From Dielma sp000508965 (GTDB lineage: Bacteria > Bacillota_I > Bacilli_A > Erysipelotrichales > Erysipelotrichaceae): a DNA stretch of 64,000 nucleotides. The stretch covers positions 310,001-374,000 of the forward strand of contig BAHV02000010.1 in NCBI GenBank assembly GCA_000508965.1, written 5' to 3'. How positions within the stretch are numbered: position 1 is the stretch's first letter; the number at the start of each line of letters is the position of its first letter. The translations under genes were made by a program, and so were the position numbers. The notes below the pieces were generated by a model. It was not told where the DNA came from. It ran no database searches and saw only the letters and a program-made list of their open reading frames with translations. Positions 24,294 to 30,463 of the stretch are shown one piece after another.

Positions 24294-25016
24294 ATGAACA
24301 TTCAAATCTGTAAATTCGGCGGTACATCGCTCAGTAATGATGAACGTTGTCAATATGCACTCAATATATGTAAAGAAAAAGCAAAACAAGGCAAGGTCAT
24401 TGTCGTTGTCAGTGCGATGGGACGTTACGGCGATCCTTATGCGACAGATACATTGGCATCCTTGGGTAATGAATACTTGTCGGAACAGGAAACTGCCCGG
24501 CTGTTAAGCATGGGAGAGCTGGTATCAAGCATCCGCTTCTGTTCAAAACTGCGCGCGTGCGGGATCAATGCCTATGCTCTCAGTTTTAAAGAAACCGGTA
24601 TCCTGACTGATGATAACTATCTTTGCGCTAATGTTGTGACGATGGATCCCCACGATTTTAAACAAATGCTGGACGCCTATGATGTACTGGTGGTCTGCGG
24701 TTTTATAGGGATGAATTCAATCGGTGAAATTACGACATTAGGCCGCGGCGGCAGTGATTATACGGCAGTTTTGGTAGCAAAAATGCTGGATGTCAGTGAG
24801 GTTGAAATTTATACTGATGTTGATGGAGTTTATGACAGTGATCCTAAGATCAATAAAAATGCGAAGAAATATAAAGAGATCACATATCATCATATGCTGG
24901 CTCTGCATTGCAGGGTGATTCATGACCGCTGTATAGATTTTGCCGCCCAAAACCATATCCGAATCTTTTTAAAGGGCACCTTTAGTGATGATGTAGGAAC
25001 GATTATCAAACGATAA
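24294..25016 (+). CDS. Aspartokinase-like amino acid kinase lacking ACT domains
   Basis: 240 residues, corresponding to the catalytic domain of aspartate kinase only. N-terminal KFGGTSL, VVVSAMG, MGELVSS, the GRGGSDYTA nucleotide/aspartate motif and IYTDVDGVYDSDPK are all conserved. The two C-terminal ACT domains that give lysine or threonine feedback in normal aspartokinases (400 or more residues) are absent, and the ORF ends normally after KGTFSDDVGTIIKR. It should form aspartyl phosphate from aspartate and ATP without that feedback, if active. No other lysine or diaminopimelate genes are nearby. It is followed by a tiny HMA-like gene. Confidence 0.85.
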   Translation: MNIQICKFGGTSLSNDERCQYALNICKEKAKQGKVIVVVSAMGRYGDPYATDTLASLGNEYLSEQETARLLSMGELVSSIRFCSKLRACGINAYALSFKETGILTDDNYLCANVVTMDPHDFKQMLDAYDVLVVCGFIGMNSIGEITTLGRGGSDYTAVLVAKMLDVSEVEIYTDVDGVYDSDPKINKNAKKYKEITYHHMLALHCRVIHDRCIDFAAQNHIRIFLKGTFSDDVGTIIKR

Positions 25017-25066
25017 AATAATTGTTTCTTTTTGTGTTTTGAGTATAATAAGGGTGAGGTGTTCTG

Positions 25067-25261
25067 ATGCGAAAAATACTGATTCTTACAAATATGAAAA
25101 CTGATGAGGATGTCCGTGATATAGATTCTATCATGAGCAGTTTTCTGGCTGCTTATGAAATTAATCTATATAATCATTCCCTGACGATTGACAATGCCGG
25201 CAATGATCAGCTGGCTGCTATTCGCAGGGCATTGATGGAAAATGGTTATATCGTAATGTAA
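25067..25261 (+). CDS. Small HMA-like (ferredoxin-fold) protein
   Basis: 64 residues. The pattern of strand KILILTN, helix EDVRDIDSIMSSFLAAY, strand INLYNHSLTIDN, helix DQLAAIRRALMENG and strand YIVM matches the fold of heavy-metal-associated domains. The metal-binding CxxC is missing, so metal transport is unlikely. A TATAAT box upstream and the SD GGGTGAGG support expression, and a strong terminator follows. Function unknown. Confidence 0.65.
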   Translation: MRKILILTNMKTDEDVRDIDSIMSSFLAAYEINLYNHSLTIDNAGNDQLAAIRRALMENGYIVM

Positions 25262-25287
25262 ATTACTCTTTGGAGTAATTTTTTCTT
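25261..25287 (+). terminator. Terminator of the small HMA-like gene
   Basis: AATTACTC-TTTG-GAGTAATT followed by TTTTC, starting at the stop codon. Confidence 0.85.
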
Positions 25288-25297
25288 TTTCTTGAAA

Positions 25298-25327
25298 GTC
25301 ATGTTTATTCACGAAGCTGCATAAGTT
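25298..25327 (+). promoter_or_regulatory. Sigma-E-like promoter of the ydcC-like gene
   Basis: GTCATGTT (25298-25305), 14-nt spacer, CATAAGTT (25320-25327). This is close to the early mother-cell sigma-E consensus (GTCATATT, 14 nt, CATACAnT). It fits the known sigma-E control of ydcC in Bacillus subtilis. Confidence 0.5.
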
Positions 25328-25352
25328 GTAGGGAAAGTGAAGGGAGATCAAT

Positions 25353-26345
25353 ATGAAAAAGAAAGGTATTATAGCCGCAGTAGTTGTCCTCTGCATCGGC
25401 GTTGCGTGTTTCTTTGCGTTTAAACCTAAGTCATTCACAAAAGAATGTGACAAGATAATGAGCAATCTTACATCGTATACTCTGCAGGGTGAAATGGAAT
25501 TGAATAAAGGAGAGGATATTAAGAGTTATCTGATTGAAGTAAACTATAAAAAGGCGGAGACAGATGAATATTATCGGGTAAGTCTTTTTGATAAGAATTT
25601 GAATCAGGAACAGATTTTACTTAGGAATGCTGACGGTGTTTTTGTAATTACGCCTAGCTTAAATCAGATTTTTAAATTTGAAGGTGAATGGCCGATGAAT
25701 TCACCGAAGCCTTATCTGATTCAGACAATGTTTGAGGTTATGAAGAGTGAAGAAGCCGTAATTGAACAAAACAAAAACGGCGCTCATATTACCGCTCCGG
25801 TCAGCTATCCGAATAATAAGAATTATATTCGCCAGGAAATGGATTTTGACGGTGAAGCAAAACCGCAGGCGATTCAGATATTTGATGAAGATAATACAGT
25901 GCAGCTGAAAATGGTATTTGAGAAGGTTGAATATAATAATGATGTGAAAGATGATGTTTTTGCGGCACCAAAGGAACTTGATTCATCTGTAGCTTCATTA
26001 CCGCTGGCTCAGGAAGATCTGCCGTTATATCCGGTAAGTACCTATGATTCCAGATTAGTTTCTAATAACGTGATGCAGGTGAATGGTCAGACCCGTCATG
26101 TGCTTGAATTTACCGGTGAAAAGAATTTTACGATTGTAGAAACAGTGAAAGCGGCGAGTGATGAACTGCAGACTGTCTTCATGCCGGGTGAAATGATTGA
26201 TACGCTGGATGTGATTGGTTTCTATGACGGTGCCAGCATGAGTGCGTATCAGCAGAATGTGGAACTGACGGTTTTCTCTCAGGATCTGACACCGGAAGAA
26301 ATGATGAGTGTGCTGTCCAGCATGCAAGTGGCAGTGATGAAATAA
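25353..26345 (+). CDS. YdcC-like LolA-fold membrane-anchored protein
   Basis: 330 residues. An N-terminal helix (about 5-22) without a lipobox anchors an extracytoplasmic domain. The MSNLTSYTLQGEMEL start, repeated beta strands and QILLRNADGVFVITPSLNQ are typical of LolA-like lipid-binding folds in Bacillota, such as YdcC. A second beta-rich part covers about 240-330. SD AGGGAGA precedes ATG 25353. In Bacillus subtilis ydcC lies just upstream of alr, ndoAI and ndoA; here the NdoA-type toxin gene begins immediately after the stop codon. Probably a sporulation-linked envelope protein, given the upstream sigma-E-like promoter; this is inference. Confidence 0.72.
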   Translation: MKKKGIIAAVVVLCIGVACFFAFKPKSFTKECDKIMSNLTSYTLQGEMELNKGEDIKSYLIEVNYKKAETDEYYRVSLFDKNLNQEQILLRNADGVFVITPSLNQIFKFEGEWPMNSPKPYLIQTMFEVMKSEEAVIEQNKNGAHITAPVSYPNNKNYIRQEMDFDGEAKPQAIQIFDEDNTVQLKMVFEKVEYNNDVKDDVFAAPKELDSSVASLPLAQEDLPLYPVSTYDSRLVSNNVMQVNGQTRHVLEFTGEKNFTIVETVKAASDELQTVFMPGEMIDTLDVIGFYDGASMSAYQQNVELTVFSQDLTPEEMMSVLSSMQVAVMK

Positions 26346-26678
26346 ATGATACGCCGCGGTGATGTCTATTACGCTGATTTAAGCGGAGTGGTTGGCAGCG
26401 AACAGGGTGGTGTACGGCCGGTGGTTGTTGTTCAAAATGATAAAGGAAATAAATATTCTACCACACTCATCGTTGCTCCGATATCAAAAAAAATGAGCAA
26501 ACCGCCGCTTCCGACACACGTGATATTTTCGGTATCCCAGCTGAATTATGTATCGATGATCTTGTTGGAACAGCTGCGGACAATTGATAAGAAGCGGCTG
26601 GGGCAATGGATCTGCACACTGGATCAGTCAACAATTGAGAAAATCAATGCTGCTTTGCGTATCAGTTTGGAATTGTAA
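26346..26678 (+). CDS. ndoA: NdoA/MazF-type endoribonuclease toxin
   Basis: 110-residue PemK/MazF-fold RNase. Start IRRGDVYYADLSGVVGSEQG and RPVVVVQND are family signatures containing the catalytic Arg region; LIVAPISKK supplies the Thr/Ser-region strand, and EQLRTIDKKRLG follows. Close relatives cut mRNA at a short U-rich pentamer. ATG 26346 directly follows the TAA of the ydcC-like gene, so it is translationally coupled. No antitoxin gene adjoins it on either side, unlike the usual ndoAI-ndoA pair; the RHH gene at 19308-19526 is the only candidate in view. Confidence 0.9.
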   Translation: MIRRGDVYYADLSGVVGSEQGGVRPVVVVQNDKGNKYSTTLIVAPISKKMSKPPLPTHVIFSVSQLNYVSMILLEQLRTIDKKRLGQWICTLDQSTIEKINAALRISLEL

Positions 26679-26695
26679 ACAATATATGATATAAT
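26667..26695 (+). promoter_or_regulatory. Promoter of the ECF S-component gene inside the ndoA end
   Basis: TTGGAA (26667-26672), 17-nt spacer, TATAAT (26690-26695). Transcription would start near 26702, after the first arm of the hairpin described next. Confidence 0.65.
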
Positions 26696-26721
26696 CACCC
26701 TATCAAAAGAGGGTGATTTTT
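26694..26721 (+). terminator. ndoA terminator whose 3' arm holds the next gene's SD
   Basis: ATCACCCT (26694-26701), 8-nt loop, AGGGTGAT (26710-26717) and a T run, ending at the ATG of the ECF gene. The AGGGTGA part is that gene's ribosome binding site, so read-through transcripts would hide it in the stem, while transcripts from the local promoter would lack the first arm. Confidence 0.7.
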
Positions 26722-27234
26722 ATGAATTCAAAAACAAAAAGATTAGTAATGACAGCCTTATTTATCGCACTGGGAACAATCGTACCGCAGGCCTTTCATA
26801 TGCTGGGGTTAGGGCCGAGCCAAGTGTTTTTGCCGATGCATCTGCCGGTAATGATCTGCGGCAGTCTTTTAGGACCGATTGCCGGCTTGATCTGTGGTTT
26901 GATTACCCCATTGCTTTCCTCTGTATTAACCGGCATGCCGCCATTGATGCCTGTGGGTCTGGCAATGGCTGTGGAGCTGGGTACTTATGGTTTGGTAATT
27001 GGCTATCTGATTAAAAAAAGCAATATTTGGATTGCTTTGATTGTTTCTATGCTGACGGGAAGACTGGTAAATGGCATTGTCAATGCATTGATAGCCGGTT
27101 TCAGTGCTTCAACGTTTGGCATTACTGCCTATCTGACAACCGTATTTGTGACGGCATTGCCGGGTCTAGTGATTCAGCTGATACTGGTACCGCTTTGTTA
27201 TAAGCTTTTAGTTAAGACGCGTTTGTTTGAATAA
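26722..27234 (+). CDS. ECF transporter S component (substrate unknown)
   Basis: Substrate-binding membrane subunit of an energy-coupling-factor vitamin importer, 170 residues with about six hydrophobic helices. The N-terminal TKRLVMTALFIALGTIVP carries the Ala/Leu-rich helix that contacts the EcfT subunit, and FLPMHLPVMICGSLLGPIAG followed by LLSSVLTGMPPLMP is a recurrent pattern in this S-component group. No substrate can be assigned. No riboswitch precedes it, and shared EcfA/T genes are not in the window. ATG 26722 is chosen, with GAGGGTG 8 nt upstream; a GTG at 26713 is too close to the SD. Confidence 0.82.
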   Translation: MNSKTKRLVMTALFIALGTIVPQAFHMLGLGPSQVFLPMHLPVMICGSLLGPIAGLICGLITPLLSSVLTGMPPLMPVGLAMAVELGTYGLVIGYLIKKSNIWIALIVSMLTGRLVNGIVNALIAGFSASTFGITAYLTTVFVTALPGLVIQLILVPLCYKLLVKTRLFE

Positions 27235-27240
27235 GCAGTG

Positions 27241-27270
27241 CTGCTTTGGTGAAAATCAAAGCAGTTTTTT
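27241..27270 (+). terminator. Terminator of the ECF S-component gene
   Basis: CTGCTTTG, 8-nt loop, CAAAGCAG and six T. Confidence 0.85.
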
Positions 27271-27331
27271 AATTTTTACTTAAAAATTATTGATGTTGAA
27301 TGGTACAATGAACTATAAAGGGGGAGTATTT

Positions 27332-27628
27332 ATGGATAAACAGCGTCTGATAAAGGTGGGAGGCTATATTGTTTATTGCATTATTGTGGTTGGTATCGGT
27401 AAATATGAAAGTGCACAGGGATATGATTGGTGGCTATTCTGGACAGCCGGTATCGTTTTATTAGCGCTGCTCTGTATGTCGGCAGGCGGTCTGCTTTCTA
27501 AGTCCAATTATGTGAATGATTCAATGCGCTATCGTCAGTATCAGAAGTATAATGCTCATCAGGGAGGGATTGGTGAAGTGATTTTTTATGTTCTTTTAAT
27601 GCTGCCGCTGATCTATAATATGATGTGA
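27332..27628 (+). CDS. Small membrane protein of unknown function
   Basis: 98 residues with three predicted membrane helices (about 7-22, 34-53 and 78-96). No family is recognised. The region between the second and third helices is polar and Tyr/Gln-rich (RYRQYQKYNAHQGG). ATG 27332 has the strong SD AAAGGGGGAG; an in-frame ATG at 27290 is further upstream without an SD. It stands alone, between the ECF gene terminator and the tRNA pair. Confidence 0.7.
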   Translation: MDKQRLIKVGGYIVYCIIVVGIGKYESAQGYDWWLFWTAGIVLLALLCMSAGGLLSKSNYVNDSMRYRQYQKYNAHQGGIGEVIFYVLLMLPLIYNMM

Positions 27629-27730
27629 TTTTAGCTGTATCTAAATTTTTTCATTTTTTTGAAATTTATGCTTGCAATTTAATTCTGATTCATGTATTAT
27701 ATTAGGGCAGTCACATAAAATACATCGAAT

Positions 27731-27806
27731 GGTCCAGTGGTGTAGTGGTTAACATGCCTCCCTGTCACGGAGGAGATCGTGGGTTCGAGTCCCATCTGGA
27801 CCGCCA
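27731..27806 (+). tRNA. tRNA-Asp (anticodon GUC), copy 1
   Basis: Acceptor GGTCCAG/CTGGACC, anticodon loop CTGTCAC giving GTC, T-loop GTTCGAG and an encoded CCA. 76 nt. An apparently identical copy lies at 29813-29888 on the other strand. Confidence 0.96.
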
Positions 27807-27812
27807 TTTATT

Positions 27813-27886
27813 GCAGATGTAGTTTAATGGTAGAACACAACCTTGCCAAGGTTGATACGGGAGTTCGATTCTCCTCATCTGCTCCA
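27813..27886 (+). tRNA. tRNA-Gly (anticodon GCC), copy 1
   Basis: Acceptor GCAGATG/CATCTGC, anticodon loop TTGCCAA giving GCC, T-loop GTTCGAT and an encoded CCA. 74 nt. A second copy is at 29733-29806 on the minus strand. Confidence 0.96.
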
Positions 27887-27895
27887 TTGATAACT

Positions 27896-27919
27896 AAACA
27901 CCTTTAGGTGTTTTTTTTT
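27896..27919 (+). terminator. Terminator of tRNA-Asp/Gly, copy 1
   Basis: AAACACCT / AGGTGTTT hairpin with a long T run. Confidence 0.85.
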
Positions 27920-27953
27920 GTTTATCCGATCAGGCAGAATTTTATATCTTTAT

Positions 27954-28559
27954 TTATTCATTTCCTTTAGCACCGTTTATTTTTCTGATAACCCGGCATG
28001 GATTTCCCACCGCTACACAATTTGCCGGTACATCCTTAGTCACGACGCTGCCTGCACCGATTACACTGCCATCGCCGATCGTTACACCCGGCAGAATGAT
28101 TACACCGCCGCCAATCCAGCAGCCATTACCGATTTTTACTGGCAAAGCGTAGGTACGGCAGAAGTATTCACCACTTTCAGGGTGCCAATCAGGCACTAGA
28201 CGATCCGCTAATTCGACCGGGTGAGCCGCGGTGTAAATCTGAACATTAGAAGCAATCAAAACATTATCGCCTATTTCAATCTTATTACAGTCAACAAAAG
28301 TACAATTCATGTTTATTGATACATTTGTACCTAATTGTATATTCTTGCCATAATCGCATAAAAAAGGTGTACCTACGGAAATGTTGCTGCCTATACTGCC
28401 GAATAATTGTTTAAGTATTTCGGTTTTCTCAGCCTTTTGATGAACGGCGAGCGCATGATATTTGGCTAATAAAGCTCTTGCATTACTTTTATATTTTAAG
28501 AATATTTCATCATGACAATTATACCATTCACCTGCTAAGCATTTTTCCAATTCGTTCAT
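27954..28559 (-). CDS. Maltose/galactoside-type O-acetyltransferase (left-handed beta-helix)
   Basis: 201 residues. The N-terminal helical part (EKCLAGEWYNCHDEIF) is typical of the Maa/LacA group. Hexapeptide repeats follow from about 55 to 190: GKNIQLGTNVSINMNC, the catalytic-His segment YTAAHPVELADR, and GGGVIILPGVTIGDGSVIGA. It transfers acetyl from acetyl-CoA to sugars, probably as a detoxification or housekeeping activity. It lies between the inverted tRNA repeats, with no sugar operon adjoining. Confidence 0.9.
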   Translation of the reverse strand: MNELEKCLAGEWYNCHDEIFLKYKSNARALLAKYHALAVHQKAEKTEILKQLFGSIGSNISVGTPFLCDYGKNIQLGTNVSINMNCTFVDCNKIEIGDNVLIASNVQIYTAAHPVELADRLVPDWHPESGEYFCRTYALPVKIGNGCWIGGGVIILPGVTIGDGSVIGAGSVVTKDVPANCVAVGNPCRVIRKINGAKGNE

Positions 28560-28722
28560 TTGCTGTCTCCTTTGTTTGGCTATGCGTACGTCTTAACTAT
28601 TTTCATTCTAATAGCGGCGGATAGAAATGTCAAACGGCTGAATTTGTGTTCTAAATTTCGTCAGCCGATGCCAGTCACCTTTGATTCATCATTGAATACA
28701 ATGAAATAGAAAGGTGGCAATT

Positions 28723-29580
28723 ATGCTTGCAGATGAAAAATTAAAAACCGCCAGAGGTGTTGAAGTCGTCCTTTGGCCGCAGACAATCATAGATTTAACA
28801 CAGGGAAGCGGTGATGATTTAGGTCACACATGGCTCTCTCATGAAGGAACGTGGGCATTGGATAATGTGGATTGGGAGAATCGTAAAATCTATGCGCCGG
28901 TTACGATGCGTTGTATGGGTAAATACAGCATTGATAATGGCAATGAGGTAATCTGGGAATCGGTGGATGAGGTTTTATTTGCGGATGGCTCGATTGATAC
29001 GCTGACCCTCGATTTCTGGCATGATGATGATATCTCACATCTGTCAGTGGGGGATGTTGTCAAACAAGGTGAGCATGCTCAAACGGCTGGCAGCTCAGGG
29101 GCGGCGACTGCTGTTCATATGCATGTGGAGGCAGGCAAAGGCAAGCTGAAGCTAACACCGGGGAAAAGTCCGCTGATTCCGTCAACTGGCTGGACACATT
29201 ATCCAAATGGACATAATGTACATCCGTATACATTACCTAATGCTGTGGACCCGCGTCATGTTTTCTTTATGAATGGCACACAGATCATGAATACGTTTGG
29301 CATGAGCTTTAAATTTTATGAAACTAATTCAGGCTGGAAATGGGATTCGCAGCTTGGTGAACAGACATATTACCGTGATGGCAAAATGGTTAAGGATGAA
29401 TGGATTTGGGATCGTGATTATCAATCTTGGTATTATGTCAAACCAGATGGCCGTATGGCTAGAAATTACTGGGTGATGAATAATAAGAAATGGTGTTATT
29501 TGAAGGTATCAGGTAAAATGGCTAAAAATGAAGAACTTACCTGGTATTTTAATAACTCGGGGTATGGCGAACTGCGATAG
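28723..29580 (+). CDS. M23-like peptidase with C-terminal cell-wall-binding repeats
   Basis: 285 residues. The N-terminal 185 residues look like a divergent LytM/M23 peptidase: SHEGTWALDN supplies the first His and Asp ligands, VGDVVKQGEHAQTAGSSG is the conserved beta-hairpin, and AVHMHVE gives the HxH. The C-terminal 80 residues contain about three choline/glucan-binding-type repeats (TYYRDGKMVKDEWIW, SWYYVKPDGRMARNYW, KWCYLKVSGKMAKNE). There is no signal peptide, as in phage endolysins and spore- or lysis-released hydrolases. SD AAAGGTGG. No phage genes surround it. It lies between inverted tRNA repeats. Confidence 0.78.
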   Translation: MLADEKLKTARGVEVVLWPQTIIDLTQGSGDDLGHTWLSHEGTWALDNVDWENRKIYAPVTMRCMGKYSIDNGNEVIWESVDEVLFADGSIDTLTLDFWHDDDISHLSVGDVVKQGEHAQTAGSSGAATAVHMHVEAGKGKLKLTPGKSPLIPSTGWTHYPNGHNVHPYTLPNAVDPRHVFFMNGTQIMNTFGMSFKFYETNSGWKWDSQLGEQTYYRDGKMVKDEWIWDRDYQSWYYVKPDGRMARNYWVMNNKKWCYLKVSGKMAKNEELTWYFNNSGYGELR

Positions 29581-29697
29581 CATCAAATGAAAAAAGTGCC
29601 CTTTAAAGATGCACTGTCATTGATTCATTTACTTTTAGAAAGGCTGTAAAGCTTTTGCTTCTTGTATCGGGATTGCCTGTTGTTTAATAGGCTGATA

Positions 29698-29723
29698 TAT
29701 AAAAAAAACACCCGAAGGTGTTT
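29698..29723 (-). terminator. Terminator of the minus-strand tRNA-Ser/Asp/Gly cluster
   Basis: Minus strand AAACACC-TTCG-GGTGTTT with a T run, the counterpart of the terminator at 27896. Confidence 0.85.
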
Positions 29724-29732
29724 AGTTATCAA

Positions 29733-29806
29733 TGGAGCAGATGAGGAGAATCGAACTCCCGTATCAACCTTGGCAAGGTTGTGTTCTACCATTAAACTAC
29801 ATCTGC
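29733..29806 (-). tRNA. tRNA-Gly (anticodon GCC), copy 2
   Basis: Minus-strand copy of the tRNA at 27813-27886, with the GCC anticodon and encoded CCA. Confidence 0.96.
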
Positions 29807-29812
29807 AATAAA

Positions 29813-29888
29813 TGGCGGTCCAGATGGGACTCGAACCCACGATCTCCTCCGTGACAGGGAGGCATGTTAACCACTACACCACTGGACC
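29813..29888 (-). tRNA. tRNA-Asp (anticodon GUC), copy 2
   Basis: Minus-strand copy of the tRNA at 27731-27806, with the GTC anticodon and encoded CCA. Confidence 0.96.
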
Positions 29889-29907
29889 AAATTTACCATT
29901 TTATAAA

Positions 29908-29998
29908 TGGCGGAGAAGGAGGGATTTGAACCCTCGCGCCAGTATCCCGACCTATACCCTTAGCAGGGGCACCTCTTCAGCCTCTTGAGTACTTCTCC
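29908..29998 (-). tRNA. tRNA-Ser (anticodon GCU)
   Basis: Minus-strand class II tRNA of 91 nt: acceptor GGAGAAG/CTTCTCC, anticodon loop CTGCTAA giving GCT, a long variable arm, T-loop GTTCAAA and an encoded CCA. First gene of Ser-Asp-Gly. Confidence 0.95.
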
Positions 29999-30219
29999 AT
30001 GCTGAACTATTTAACGCTTGTATATAATATCATGAGATTTTGAGTTTGACAAGACCCTTTTTTAGAATTTATGCAAAAAATACGGGAAGTAAATGGAAGC
30101 TGTTATAATTACTGCAAAGAAATTAAATTTGAGACATTCATTGTCAGTTTGAATCAAAATAATTCTGTATGCTTTATTCCTTATAAATATAGCTCAGATC
30201 AAATATTACTCATTTAAAA

Positions 30220-30233
30220 TGCAAACGCTTGCA
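30220..30233 (+). promoter_or_regulatory. Candidate CcpA cre site
   Basis: TGCAAACGCTTGCA, a palindrome with the central CG and the half-sites expected of catabolite-responsive elements. It lies 18 nt upstream of the -35 box of the beta-glucoside operon. Confidence 0.65.
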
Positions 30234-30251
30234 AAAAAATCATAAATCCTC

Positions 30252-30280
30252 TTGAAATCAAAAAAACTTTGTGTTAACAT
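30252..30280 (+). promoter_or_regulatory. Promoter of the beta-glucoside PTS operon
   Basis: TTGAAA (30252-30257), 17-nt spacer, TAACAT (30275-30280), just upstream of the antiterminator target RNA. Confidence 0.65.
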
Positions 30281-30304
30281 ACTACTAGATTGATAGATTA
30301 ATCA

Positions 30305-30336
30305 GCGACGTGTTACTGGTAAGCAGGCAAGATCGC
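30305..30336 (+). promoter_or_regulatory. RAT: ribonucleic antiterminator for the LicT/BglG protein
   Basis: TGTTACTGGTAAGCAGGCAA within GCGAC...TCGC closely matches the RAT consensus with its TTACTG and GCAGGCAA halves. Its 3' end overlaps the 5' arm of the terminator, so the two are mutually exclusive. Confidence 0.88.
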
Positions 30337-30404
30337 ATCAGATTATAATTCTTGACTTCTCTTTAAGAGGAGCAGAGTGTTATGGACTGATGGGATCTTT
30401 TTTT
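30330..30404 (+). terminator. Regulated leader terminator of the beta-glucoside operon
   Basis: GATCGCATCAG pairs with CTGATGGGATC around an interior loop, followed by a run of eight T. It is open when LicT/BglG stabilises the RAT. Confidence 0.85.
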
Positions 30405-30463
30405 GCGTCTGTCAACTGTCATATGGCCAATGACCTATAGAAAAATGAAAAGGAGAAATGGAA

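Larger units (their letters stand above)
27731..27918 (+). repeat. Inverted repeat, left copy: tRNA-Asp, tRNA-Gly and terminator
   Basis: About 185 bp that recur in inverse orientation at 29699-29888. The two tRNAs, the TTTATT spacer and the TTGATAACTA stretch before the terminator are the same; the terminator loop differs (TT-type here, TTCG-type there). Similarity stops at the tRNA-Asp 5' end and just after the T run. Confidence 0.9.
29699..29888 (-). repeat. Inverted repeat, right copy: tRNA-Asp, tRNA-Gly and terminator
   Basis: Reverse-oriented counterpart of 27731-27918. The pair bounds a 1.8-kb segment with two genes. The right copy also has tRNA-Ser directly upstream, which the left copy lacks. 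Confidence 0.9.

Noticed and set aside
28723..29580. Prophage remnant suggested by the endolysin-like M23 protein
   Set aside because: No holin, tail, integrase or other phage gene is nearby; the flanks are tRNA repeats and housekeeping genes.
29625..29840. 71-residue minus-strand frame
   Set aside because: It covers tRNA-Gly and part of tRNA-Asp.
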